This document shows positions 34,243 to 42,387 of a DNA stretch of 64,000 nt, piece by piece. The stretch is from assembly GCA_040221475.1 (NCBI GenBank), contig JAVKEJ010000053.1:62001-126000 (forward strand), given 5' to 3'. The notes beneath the pieces are model-generated. The model searched no databases. It was given only the letters and a program-made list of their open reading frames with translations, and was not told the origin of the DNA. This stretch comes from WLXB01 sp040221475. Its GTDB lineage: Bacteria; Pseudomonadota; Alphaproteobacteria; Rhodospirillales; Rhodospirillaceae. A program made the position numbers and the translations under genes. The stretch's first letter is position 1. Every line of letters begins with the position of its first letter.

Positions 34243-34255
34243 CAGTCCGATTTAA
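34233..34255 (+). repeat. 13-bp duplication spanning a stop codon
   Basis: TCCGATCTAA (34233-34242, containing the monooxygenase stop) recurs as TCCGATTTAA at 34246-34255, a 13-base period with one change. Confidence 0.5.
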
Positions 34256-34300
34256 TTTCTCGGCTAAGATCAGAGGCCGTGCGGGATTTATGGTCGCGCT

Positions 34301-34768
34301 TTATTGAACCTGGCGGGCCATAGCGCCCATCAGTTTCCAATCGTTGTCTGTATCTTTCACCCAGACATGAATGGTGTGATAGCGCTGATCCACTTCGGTG
34401 CCATCGGGTAGCATGGTGCGGTGAGTGTTATAGTAAATCACGCCGGTATTCCCATGCATGGCGAAATCATCATAAAACAGCTCAAGCTTTTCTTGGTTTG
34501 GAAATTTGAACAAACCGCTTTCTTGATTTTCTTTGAGTTGAGAAATTGGCGACGGCTTCGGTGTTCCTGGGGGCCAGCCCACGTAATTCGGCGAGGAATT
34601 GGCGATATAGTAATCAAGGCCCGTTTTTGAGCGCGCTTCATAGATCGCTTTTTCTTTGGCCCACACAATATCACGGGCTTCTTCATATTCTTTGGCAGAT
34701 TGCGCATTTGCCATAGCCATTGGTCCCAGTGTCATGAAAGCAAAAGCGAGTACTGCAAGACGGATCAT
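34301..34768 (-). CDS. Exported SnoaL/NTF2-like (DUF4440-type) protein
   Basis: A 155-residue protein with a signal peptide (ending MANAQ, about residue 23) and a cone-shaped NTF2-like fold. The pattern is an N-terminal helix IVWAKEKAIYEAR, then YYIANSSPNYVGWP, then strands ending HTIHVWVKDTDNDWKLMGAMARQV. AAAGGAG lies 7 bases before its ATG. It is closely related to the protein at 45652 (IWAQEMKIYEMR, NIHVWVKRGEDWRLIANMSRAV). It is downstream of the serine hydrolase gene by 41 bases and possibly co-transcribed. Members bind or isomerise small molecules, but many have no known activity. Confidence 0.8.
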   Translation of the reverse strand: MIRLAVLAFAFMTLGPMAMANAQSAKEYEEARDIVWAKEKAIYEARSKTGLDYYIANSSPNYVGWPPGTPKPSPISQLKENQESGLFKFPNQEKLELFYDDFAMHGNTGVIYYNTHRTMLPDGTEVDQRYHTIHVWVKDTDNDWKLMGAMARQVQ

Positions 34769-34809
34769 GATCGGTCTCCTTTAAGTCTTATGATGTATCA
34801 GTCTGATAA

Positions 34810-36117
34810 TTACGACTGTGGTTGGGGTGGTGTTTCTCCTGGAGCACGGATAATGCCGCGCATGATGGTATTCGGAACAAAGGTGTTGTCCCAACGATTG
34901 TCACGCGGTGGCGCATTGCCGACGCGCAAGATCACCAAATCTTCAGACGGGACGATGTACACCACTTGGTTGGCATTACCATCATAGAGATAGAGGTCAG
35001 CCGCCAAATAGCTTTCCGCATGAGTGGTCACTTGCATGTTGGCGATATCTGGATTTGCGGCCCCCCGCGTCTCGACATAGTCTCCCGCCACATATAGGCC
35101 CATACCGGCCCAAGGGTTTTGCGGGGTCGCGATGCGCGTCTTGGCCACATAGCCTTCGGGCAGAAGTTGTACGCCATCCCAGACGCCGTCAAAATAACTC
35201 AGCATGCCGAGACGGAAGAAGGTGCGTGCGGGGAGCATGATGCAGCAGCCTGAATGCGCTGTGCCGCCTGGGCGGTTCAGCCAGACTTCGCCCCCCTTAG
35301 CCCCGATGGGTTTGAGGATTTGTTCAGACACCCATTCGCCATACCTTACACCGGTGGCGCGTTCTATGAGCGGGGCGACCATTTCCGATGTGGCGTTGGA
35401 ATAATCGTAACGCTCGCCTGGTTTGTGAGTCAGCGGGTATTCATTGATAATCACATCATCGTGGTAGGGGTGCAGGTAGGCTCTGTTGAGAATACTTTCT
35501 GGGCCACGCTCCATGCCCTGGCGCAAGAACCCGGTCCGCATGTCTAGCAAGTGCCGGATCAGCATGGACTCCCGATCCGTACCTTTCCACTCGGTGATGA
35601 AATCACTCACCGGTTGGTCCAAGGACTCGATGTAACCTTCCTTTATGGCGCGCCCCACCGCGATTACGGTCACGGGTTTGGCCAGCGAGCGCCCGACGAT
35701 CAAAGTGTCTGCGTCGGCGCCGTTAAAATACGCTTCGCGCTCTAGCTTGCCTTTGCGCCACACGATGAATGCCTGGGAATTCCGCTCGGCGGCGTAAGCC
35801 TCTGTGATGTCGAGAGCCTCTTTGGAGATGGTGCTGGGTTTGCTTTGATCAGTTGCAGGCAGGGGTGTGTACTCATCAGCACCTGGAATCACTTCCAGCG
35901 GGTCATATTCCAAACCGCCATTGGCGCCACCGGAGCCACCAAACATAGCCTCAAGGCGCGATAGGTAAAGGTCGTACGCTTCGGGGGGATACTTGGAGTC
36001 TACATCGATCGGAGATGTGCTCGCTTGAGCGGCAACCTCAATAGAACCGAGGCCATATCCGACAAAGGCCATGGCTGAAATACTGGCGGCAAGGGCGAAC
36101 CGGTAAACCTGTTTCAT
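34810..36117 (-). CDS. Exported serine hydrolase, class C beta-lactamase family
   Basis: A 435-residue member of the beta-lactamase/DD-peptidase/esterase fold. A leader (residues 1 to about 31, ending EVAAQ) exports it. The catalytic S144-L-A-K147 (VGRSLAKPV) and Y239-S-N241 (YDYSNATSE) are both visible. The C-terminal third has DYVETRG in the catalytic-domain closing strands, but a clear K-T-G is not evident, which fits esterase- or 6-aminohexanoate-dimer-hydrolase-type members. Start 36117 is chosen for GGAG upstream; the frame is open to 36174. It precedes the SnoaL-like gene. It probably hydrolyses an ester or amide, not an antibiotic. Confidence 0.88.
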   Translation of the reverse strand: MKQVYRFALAASISAMAFVGYGLGSIEVAAQASTSPIDVDSKYPPEAYDLYLSRLEAMFGGSGGANGGLEYDPLEVIPGADEYTPLPATDQSKPSTISKEALDITEAYAAERNSQAFIVWRKGKLEREAYFNGADADTLIVGRSLAKPVTVIAVGRAIKEGYIESLDQPVSDFITEWKGTDRESMLIRHLLDMRTGFLRQGMERGPESILNRAYLHPYHDDVIINEYPLTHKPGERYDYSNATSEMVAPLIERATGVRYGEWVSEQILKPIGAKGGEVWLNRPGGTAHSGCCIMLPARTFFRLGMLSYFDGVWDGVQLLPEGYVAKTRIATPQNPWAGMGLYVAGDYVETRGAANPDIANMQVTTHAESYLAADLYLYDGNANQVVYIVPSEDLVILRVGNAPPRDNRWDNTFVPNTIMRGIIRAPGETPPQPQS

Positions 36118-36210
36118 GAGCGCTCTCCAAGGCAGAAGGTAAAAGAGGTGAGCAACACTATAACCCACATCCATGATCAGATAAGCCCAACCCTACTGTC
36201 TTCAAGGCGT

Positions 36211-37074
36211 CTATGCGGTGCCAACCTGTGTATTTCGCCGCCAGATGACCGGAATAATGCTCTCCGGCAGGGGTTCCCCTTCTCTGATGTCCGGATGCTC
36301 CTGGAAAGGGGACCGCTTAGCCGTCGGGTTATATTCATACCGGATATCACTGCCGATCCAGCGTAGGGAAAACCCAACCCGTCTGCCATCTTGTCCAGCA
36401 GTGCGCGGCAGGGAGGCATGTATGGTTTTTGGGTGAATAATCAACATATCACCGGCTTTAACTTCCCAAACCCGAATGTCAGCATCTGGTAAGTTCACGC
36501 GTTCCAGCAGTTCGTCCCAGGGGTGGAAGTTGGGTGGCGCTTCAACACCGTCCAAAGCCCAAGAACTGACGTAGCGGTGGGGGTCTTTATTAGAGCCGGC
36601 TAAAGTTTGCAAAGGTGCATTTGTGCGATCCACATCTGTGAGGGCGATCCACATGGAGGGACTGTGATGTCCACGCAAGGGAAACAGGCACTCGTCATTG
36701 TGCCAGGGCGTGGCCGTTGCTTCTTCCCTCCCTTCTTTGATGAAGGTGCCATCGGTCCAAGGCTGCATGGAGTCTGAGCCAATCACATCGGCAACGATAT
36801 GGGCGCAGTCTGACTCTTCAACCAAGGTGCGCATCTCTGGCAGCCGGCAGTAAAAATTCACCATACGAACATAGCCATCGTGGTCTTCAAACTGAATGTC
36901 CGGCTGTCCTTCCAACGGTCCAAACTCGTTTGTGCCGTCCCGCTTGGCCGCCAGGGCATCGTCAAGCACTTTGGTCATACCCTTAACCCACTGTAGCGGC
37001 ATGGCGCCCGGAATATGGGCAACGCCAATATTGTTGTAGGTGTCAATGATCGCTTGAGTCACTTTCGGGTGCAT
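36211..37074 (-). CDS. Phytanoyl-CoA dioxygenase family protein (pair member 2)
   Basis: Predicted Fe(II)/2-oxoglutarate oxygenase of 287 residues. The iron ligands are H125-x-D127 (TPWHNDECLF) and a distal His about 219 (HPKTIHASLPRTAG), with an Arg-containing strand (RRVGFSLRWIG) for 2-oxoglutarate. Start 37074 follows GAGAGAAAAA; the frame is open to 37155, which would overlap the preceding gene by 53 bases. It lies 28 bases after a close paralogue, which has the same HxD at the same residue numbers. A tandem duplication followed by specialisation is likely. The substrate is unknown. Confidence 0.88.
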   Translation of the reverse strand: MHPKVTQAIIDTYNNIGVAHIPGAMPLQWVKGMTKVLDDALAAKRDGTNEFGPLEGQPDIQFEDHDGYVRMVNFYCRLPEMRTLVEESDCAHIVADVIGSDSMQPWTDGTFIKEGREEATATPWHNDECLFPLRGHHSPSMWIALTDVDRTNAPLQTLAGSNKDPHRYVSSWALDGVEAPPNFHPWDELLERVNLPDADIRVWEVKAGDMLIIHPKTIHASLPRTAGQDGRRVGFSLRWIGSDIRYEYNPTAKRSPFQEHPDIREGEPLPESIIPVIWRRNTQVGTA

Positions 37075-37102
37075 ATTTTTTCTCTCAGTACGCTTATATA
37101 TA

Positions 37103-37957
37103 TTAGGCCGTGCGGGGCCACAGAACAGGAATAATGTCATCGGGCGGTGGCGCATTGAAGGTCATGGCAGGGTGGGTGTTCAACCGCTCGGTCATCGGCT
37201 CGGTCAAAGGATCCGGTTTCCAAATGACGTCATCGCCCAGCCAGCGTGTGCTGTAGGCGAGACGGGGCGATCCGGTTTGGGCTGACCTTGGTTTTGAACC
37301 ATGAATGGTGGTGGGGTGCATGAACAGGCAGTCGCCTTTCTTCATGGTCCAGGTTTGTATTTCTGCGTCTGGTGCTTCTGCCTGCGCCATCAATTCAGAC
37401 CAGGGTTTATACCCAGGCGGCGGGGTTTGATCTGCGGGGAAAAAAGTAGAGTAGTAGCGACCATCTTCTTGATGGCTTCCGCGTACGGTCGTCAGCGGAC
37501 CATTGTCTTCGTCCACATCGGTTAAGGCGATCCAGAGGATCGTCATCTGTTTCCCCCAAAAGGGCCAGGTGCAGGTGTCATTGTGCCAGGGTGTGCCTTC
37601 TGAGGCCGCGTTCTCTTCCTTGAGAAATGTTGCATCTACCCAAAACCGCACCCGTTCGCTTTGCATAATGGCTGCGGCCATCTCCGCCGCAGGTGAATGC
37701 GCAAGCCAGTCCGAAAACCCTTTATGATAAGGCACTATGTTGAGAGCCATCGCGCCGCCGCCAAAGTTTTCTACAATTTTCATTGGGTTTTGAAAGACGC
37801 ACGTCGCGTCGTCTGGCGTAATGCGCCCTGCGCGCTGCCCCTCAATCACCGCCATTACCGTTTCATTCAGCGGTTCCACCCAATCCTTAAATGCCCCGGG
37901 AATGAGAACGGTGCCATCACGTTCATAGGCCGCGATATGATCTTTGGTGACGGTCAT
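37103..37957 (-). CDS. Phytanoyl-CoA dioxygenase family protein (pair member 1)
   Basis: Predicted Fe(II)/2-oxoglutarate oxygenase of 284 residues with H125-x-D127 in TPWHNDTCTW and a distal His in MHPTTIHGSKPRSA. WIALTDVDEDNGPLTTVRGSH is a close match to the neighbour at 36211. Its ATG at 37957 overlaps the upstream hydrolase stop by 4 bases (ATGA), with AGAGG upstream. The frame is open much further (to 38131) inside the hydrolase gene, but that part is not protein-like. It forms one operon with the G-x-H-F-S hydrolase and the second dioxygenase, opposite a LysR gene. Confidence 0.88.
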   Translation of the reverse strand: MTVTKDHIAAYERDGTVLIPGAFKDWVEPLNETVMAVIEGQRAGRITPDDATCVFQNPMKIVENFGGGAMALNIVPYHKGFSDWLAHSPAAEMAAAIMQSERVRFWVDATFLKEENAASEGTPWHNDTCTWPFWGKQMTILWIALTDVDEDNGPLTTVRGSHQEDGRYYSTFFPADQTPPPGYKPWSELMAQAEAPDAEIQTWTMKKGDCLFMHPTTIHGSKPRSAQTGSPRLAYSTRWLGDDVIWKPDPLTEPMTERLNTHPAMTFNAPPPDDIIPVLWPRTA

Positions 37958-38793
37958 TGTGATGCCTCTAGAAAAGTCGCAATTGCATCTGCATACTCCC
38001 CGCGTCGCGCCGGGCGATGCAACGGGTGGCTGCCAGAAAGCATGATCGCTTGGGTGTCCGAAGCGACCAAAGCGTCGACGGTCGGTTGTTGCGCCGAGCG
38101 GAGAGGGTCCGTTTCCGCTGTGAGTACGCAACTTGGCACAGTAACTTTACCAAGTTTCTCAACCATATCAAAAGGCGAGAAGGTGCCGAAGTCCTTGGGC
38201 ACACCAGTGGAGGTGTAATCCATCACAAATCTGTAGATCAGTGGCAGGGTTTCCTCTGTGACCTCAAAATCAGGATCAAAAATGGAATAGGCATTGACCG
38301 CTTGATCCCACAGAAACGTCCGGTGCGATCCATCTTCGTGGAGGCCAGGCCCGGACGTTTGCGCAACCTTAGCCCCGATCGCTTTTCCGGCGTCTTCGGG
38401 AAGTAAATGCGCGCACCCATCCAAGAGAAGTGCTGTCACTTTAGTTTGCGACGATACGGCCATTTCCACCGCAACCGGAGCTGAGAAATGTGCGCCAAGA
38501 ATGGCAAAGGCAGATACGCCGGCGTCTTCCAATCCTTCCGTCACGACTTGAGCGTGTTTCTCAAACGGCCAGATTTCACCCGGTTTCGCTGACCGACCAA
38601 ATCCCATGAGATCTATGCCGATGGCCCGGTAGCCGCGTTCGGCCAAACGTGGAATTTCATGCACGTACATTTGCGCGGACAGAGGCGTCCAATGCATCAG
38701 AACGATAACCGGGCCATCGCCAGCAGTGGTCAGATGAAGTTGGCCTTCGGACGTATCAACATATCTGTATGTCGTTGTAGCCGCGGCACCCAT
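37954..38793 (-). CDS. Alpha/beta hydrolase with G-x-H-F-S elbow (copy 1)
   Basis: A 279-residue alpha/beta-hydrolase-fold protein. HWTPLSAQMY corresponds to the oxyanion region and GIDLMGFGRS to strand 4. The nucleophile elbow reads L-G100-A-H102-F-S104: where family members have Ser, Asp or Cys, alignment puts His, or else a one-residue shift puts Ser. D229 (AETDP) and H256 or H259 (GSHPLHRP) look like the rest of the triad. The protein at 42388 shares the same elbow. I chose ATG 38793; a TTG at 38829 falls inside a likely operator. First gene of the unit with two PhyH-type dioxygenases. Confidence 0.85.
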   Translation of the reverse strand: MGAAATTTYRYVDTSEGQLHLTTAGDGPVIVLMHWTPLSAQMYVHEIPRLAERGYRAIGIDLMGFGRSAKPGEIWPFEKHAQVVTEGLEDAGVSAFAILGAHFSAPVAVEMAVSSQTKVTALLLDGCAHLLPEDAGKAIGAKVAQTSGPGLHEDGSHRTFLWDQAVNAYSIFDPDFEVTEETLPLIYRFVMDYTSTGVPKDFGTFSPFDMVEKLGKVTVPSCVLTAETDPLRSAQQPTVDALVASDTQAIMLSGSHPLHRPARRGEYADAIATFLEASQ

Positions 38794-38827
38794 TCTTGCA
38801 AAATTCCTTAAGGGGTCTGCTGAAGAC

Positions 38828-38844
38828 AATTGCAGTTTGCAATT
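38828..38844. promoter_or_regulatory. LysR-type operator (T-N11-A dyad)
   Basis: AATTGCA-gtt-TGCAATT is a perfect 7-3-7 inverted repeat and contains T-N11-A, the LysR-family consensus geometry. It lies between the divergent hydrolase (start 38793) and the LysR gene (start 38923). Another palindrome, ATATGCATAT, is at 38878-38887. The LysR protein next door is the obvious candidate to bind it. Confidence 0.65.
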
Positions 38845-38922
38845 CTCTCTTCATGCAGGCCAATATAATAAACAATAATATGCATATCTTTTAGGTATGA
38901 TGGTTACAAAGGTCGTTTAAGC

Positions 38923-39873
38923 ATGGAAATGCAGCAATTGCGCCATTTCGTGGCGGCCGCGCAGCACGGGAACATTGGCCGTGCCGCCCAGGAGTTGAAT
39001 ATTACGCAGCCTGCGCTCAGCCGGAGTATCAAAAACCTTGAGGCGTTTTTAGGCGTTGAACTGCTCGAGCGCGGTCCGAAAGGCGTTCAGACCACCGTTT
39101 TCGGGGCCAGCATGCTGGATCATGCGCTGATTATTCTCAACGAATCCGAACGGGCTGTGTCTGAGGTTCACGCCATCAAGGGACTAAGCCAAGGGCAGTT
39201 CAGCATTGGCATTGCGCCAGCGTTTTCCTCTTTCATCGTGCCGGAGGCCATTGGACGGCTCAATCGCGACCGTCCTGGGGTTAATATTTCAGTCACCAGC
39301 GCGTTTTATGACGAGTTGCTGGCCAGTCTCAGGCGTGCCGATTTTGATTTGGTGTTTTCGATGTTTCCCCCCGTCAATGTGGATGCACACTTAGAGTTTG
39401 AAGCGCTGTATGTTAGCCGGTCCGGTGTCCATGCCAGAGCGGATCACGCGCTTGCGCAAAAGGCGTCGGTTTCAATGGCGGAGCTTGCGGAATATGGGTG
39501 GGTGGTGCCCAATCAACTCGCCGTGAACAGGGTATTCAGAACCTTCTTCACAGAAAACGGCTTACCGGTGCCGCGCCAAGTTATTCGCACGACGTCACTG
39601 ACATATTTAAAACAGGCCATGTTGCACAGTGGTCTCCTCTCAATCCTCCCAGAGCATCTGGTGGCGGATGAGGTTGCGGCCGGGGATATCGTTCAAATAA
39701 ATAATGCTGACTGCGCCGTAGAATCTCTCTGTGGCATTATCACGCGGCAAAATCGAAGCCGCCCGCCGGCAGTGATGGCGTGCATCGACTCTCTGAGAGC
39801 TATCTGTAGAGAGAAGATTGAGGCCCAAGGTGGAAAAGGCGACCCGTCATTGCCTTATCCCGCTCTCACGTAA
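38923..39873 (+). CDS. LysR-type transcriptional regulator
   Basis: A 316-residue LysR protein: winged helix-turn-helix at residues 1-60 (MQQLRHFVAAAQHGNIGRAA, LNITQPALSRSIKNLE) and an effector-binding domain. It is divergent from the hydrolase/dioxygenase operon, with a perfect T-N11-A dyad between them, the classic LysR arrangement. It therefore probably activates that operon on binding a pathway intermediate and represses itself. It ends at a bidirectional terminator shared with the convergent TonB receptor gene. Confidence 0.93.
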   Translation: MEMQQLRHFVAAAQHGNIGRAAQELNITQPALSRSIKNLEAFLGVELLERGPKGVQTTVFGASMLDHALIILNESERAVSEVHAIKGLSQGQFSIGIAPAFSSFIVPEAIGRLNRDRPGVNISVTSAFYDELLASLRRADFDLVFSMFPPVNVDAHLEFEALYVSRSGVHARADHALAQKASVSMAELAEYGWVVPNQLAVNRVFRTFFTENGLPVPRQVIRTTSLTYLKQAMLHSGLLSILPEHLVADEVAAGDIVQINNADCAVESLCGIITRQNRSRPPAVMACIDSLRAICREKIEAQGGKGDPSLPYPALT

Positions 39874-39876
39874 AGA

Positions 39877-39910
39877 AAAAGCCCGCCACGATTGAACGCG
39901 ACGGGCTTTT
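39877..39910. terminator. Bidirectional Rho-independent terminator
   Basis: AAAAGCCCG (39877-39885) pairs with CGGGCTTTT (39902-39910) around a 16-base loop. A/T tracts on both sides serve the convergent LysR gene (ends 39873) and the TonB receptor gene (ends 39931). Confidence 0.85.
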
Positions 39911-39930
39911 CCAAAAAGATGTTTGCTGGC

Positions 39931-42339
39931 TTACATTGTAAAGTTGACGCGCAAGCCGACTGTTAAAGGCTCAGGCCGATAGCCGAAGCCTGACGGTGCA
40001 AAGCCGTTGAAGAAGTCAACGTACAGATTGCCATCTGTAACCGTGTCATCGTCCAACAGGTTTTCCGCGAAGATCGCCGCGCGGATTTGGTCGTTGCGGG
40101 CCCCCAGTTGGGCATCAACACGCCAGTATGACGGCTGCGTGGCCACGTTGGCCGTGGACAGGAACCGCTTAGAAGTGTAGCGCGCGCTGGCATCAATGAA
40201 CCAGTCCCAGGTGTCTGTCAGTTGGGCTGTGTAGTTGGCGTTTAAGTTGAGCTGATGCTCTGGCAGATCAGCCGGTGTGTTGCCGTCTTTGACCAACAAA
40301 CAGGCCGGAGGTGTGCTGGGAATAAGCTCGGCACAGCCTGACTCCCCAATCCGCGATGCACTGGTGGAAATCACCTCGAAGCTATCGAACTCGGCGTTGG
40401 TGTAAACATAAGAGCCCGAAAGAGTCAGGTTTTCAGTGGCTTTCCAGTTGGCATCGAATTCCAGGCCCCAGATGGTGGACTTCCCGGCATTCTCAATCAC
40501 CGGCTGGAGTTGGCCGGAGGTCTGATTGAGGATTTGCGAAGACACCTGCTGATCTGAATAATCCTGATAGAACGCCGCCGTGTTAAAGGCCAGAGAGCCA
40601 TCCATCAGCAAGGTCTTGGCACCGACTTCGTAAGACCAAAGTGTTTCACGGTCATAAGGAATGTCGAGTTCGAAAATCGCCCCCGACTGGAACCCGGAGG
40701 GCTTCACGCCTTTGCCGACGGACGCGTAGATGTTCAGTTCATCCGAGGGACGATAACTGAGGGCAAACCGCGGGATAGTGTAAGTTTCTTTAATCCGCTC
40801 GAAGTCAGTCCCGCTTACAAATCCGAACGAAGATAAAATGGGCGGGGCTGCTCCGCCCAATGAAATTACGCCAAAGAAGAAATCAAACTGTGGTTCGAAG
40901 TCCAACGAGTAATCAATCGTTTCTTCGGTGTAACGCACTTCAGCGGAGCCAAACAGGGTGTCGGTAAAGGCGTATTCAGCCCAGGCGAAGGCAGACTTAT
41001 GATAGGTATCGCGGGCCACGCCGCGGCCTTCGCCATCCCGTGAGAGATAGAAGAATTCAACATCTGAGTCCAAGATTGGTCCGAGCGCTAAGCCTGTATC
41101 GTTGCTGCCGAACTGATCGACTTCTTCTTCCCAGTACAGGGCACCGGCCAACCATTGCAGGGCACCTTCACCCTGTGAGAACACGCGAATTTCCTGGCTG
41201 AACTGGTGAGTGTCGTTAATCCGCTCTGTTTCCTGGAACGCACCGGTAACAACACCGTTCACGGACCCAGACACAAAGTCGTTGTCCTGAAAAATGTTGT
41301 CATTGGAATCAACCCAGCCGGTGAGAGAGGTGATGCCGACGCTGTCGAGGTCCCAATCGGCGATGATGGTCGCCCGGAAGTTTTCAACGTCGATCCCTCT
41401 GTAGTCTTCGCCGGTGCGGGGGTCGATATCAAAACCAATCGGCGTATCGATCAACGGGCCGGTGAAGATGCGGGTTGTGGTCCTACCCAAAACCGTTTGG
41501 GCGTTTGCATCCAAAGCAATGTCCGTGTTGCCGTTCAACACGAAGGCGGCTTGCGGATCGTAGCTCTCATCGGAATACTCCATACGGCCATAGACGGACA
41601 GGTTTTCAGTGACCTGGGCCTGGAAGGCACCGGCAATACCGACACCGTCGCCACCGCCCACATAGGCGTCTGATACGGTGTTTTTGTAGGAGCCGCGTTC
41701 ATCAAAGTAATACGCGTTAAAGCGCACACCGAATTTGTCTTCAACGAGCGGCGCGCCGCCGGACGCTTTGACCTCAAAGCCGGATTCTGAATGGACTTCA
41801 AAGGTGCCCTTGGCATCAGCCTCGGTCAGGCTTGGGCGCTTGGTGATATAGTTGATCGCGCCACCAAAGGCAGAGCGCCCATAAAGAGCAGCTTGCGGAC
41901 CTTTCACGACTTCGATGCGTTCGACGTCAACCAAGCGCAAGCGCGCGAGGGAGCCGCCACCCGCAACTTGCAGATTTTCCGATGTGATATCGATGTCATC
42001 AATCAACAGGCCGACGCTGGTGCGGCCTTGTTCTGCTTGTAGACCACGGATGGCCGGCCGATAGTCGTTCTGCGAAACCGAGCGGTCAAAGGTTAGACCG
42101 GGGACAATTTTGGCAATGTCTTCCAAATCGTTGAGGCCGTAATTATCAAGCTGATCAGCCGATATGGCGACGATGGATACCGGAATGTCCAAAAGGTTTT
42201 CTTCACGTTTACGGGTCGTGACGATGATCTCTTCCAGGGCGATGCCTTGGGCATGAGCCGGTGCGACATTGAAGGTCATGGGCAGTGCTGCGGCCATGGC
42301 GGCGGATAACAGCAAACTCCCTTTTAGTGTTTTCCTCAT
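39931..42339 (-). CDS. TonB-dependent receptor, complete
   Basis: Outer-membrane receptor of 802 residues. A signal peptide (ending PAHAQ, residue 31) is followed by the TonB box EEIIVTTRK (36-44), then the plug (DIAKIVPGLTF, VERIEVVKGPQAALYGRS, FGGAINYITKRP) and a beta-barrel whose last strand is LTVGLRVNFTM. The ending in Met and not Phe is slightly unusual for outer-membrane barrels. A GGAGAG site precedes the ATG. It lies 48 bases after a hydrolase gene on the same strand, so import and processing may be co-expressed. Similar receptors in sphingomonads and relatives take up aromatic or plant-derived compounds as well as siderophores; the ligand here is unknown. Confidence 0.94.
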   Translation of the reverse strand: MRKTLKGSLLLSAAMAAALPMTFNVAPAHAQGIALEEIIVTTRKREENLLDIPVSIVAISADQLDNYGLNDLEDIAKIVPGLTFDRSVSQNDYRPAIRGLQAEQGRTSVGLLIDDIDITSENLQVAGGGSLARLRLVDVERIEVVKGPQAALYGRSAFGGAINYITKRPSLTEADAKGTFEVHSESGFEVKASGGAPLVEDKFGVRFNAYYFDERGSYKNTVSDAYVGGGDGVGIAGAFQAQVTENLSVYGRMEYSDESYDPQAAFVLNGNTDIALDANAQTVLGRTTTRIFTGPLIDTPIGFDIDPRTGEDYRGIDVENFRATIIADWDLDSVGITSLTGWVDSNDNIFQDNDFVSGSVNGVVTGAFQETERINDTHQFSQEIRVFSQGEGALQWLAGALYWEEEVDQFGSNDTGLALGPILDSDVEFFYLSRDGEGRGVARDTYHKSAFAWAEYAFTDTLFGSAEVRYTEETIDYSLDFEPQFDFFFGVISLGGAAPPILSSFGFVSGTDFERIKETYTIPRFALSYRPSDELNIYASVGKGVKPSGFQSGAIFELDIPYDRETLWSYEVGAKTLLMDGSLAFNTAAFYQDYSDQQVSSQILNQTSGQLQPVIENAGKSTIWGLEFDANWKATENLTLSGSYVYTNAEFDSFEVISTSASRIGESGCAELIPSTPPACLLVKDGNTPADLPEHQLNLNANYTAQLTDTWDWFIDASARYTSKRFLSTANVATQPSYWRVDAQLGARNDQIRAAIFAENLLDDDTVTDGNLYVDFFNGFAPSGFGYRPEPLTVGLRVNFTM

Positions 42340-42387
42340 CGTTCTCTCCTACTTTGAGTGTCGTGACGGACGATCCGTCGGGTGAGG

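Noticed and set aside
37958..38131. N-terminal extension of the first PhyH protein of the tandem pair
   Set aside because: It lies inside the hydrolase gene, is rich in Arg/Pro/Gly, and ATG 37957 has both a ribosome site and a coupling overlap.
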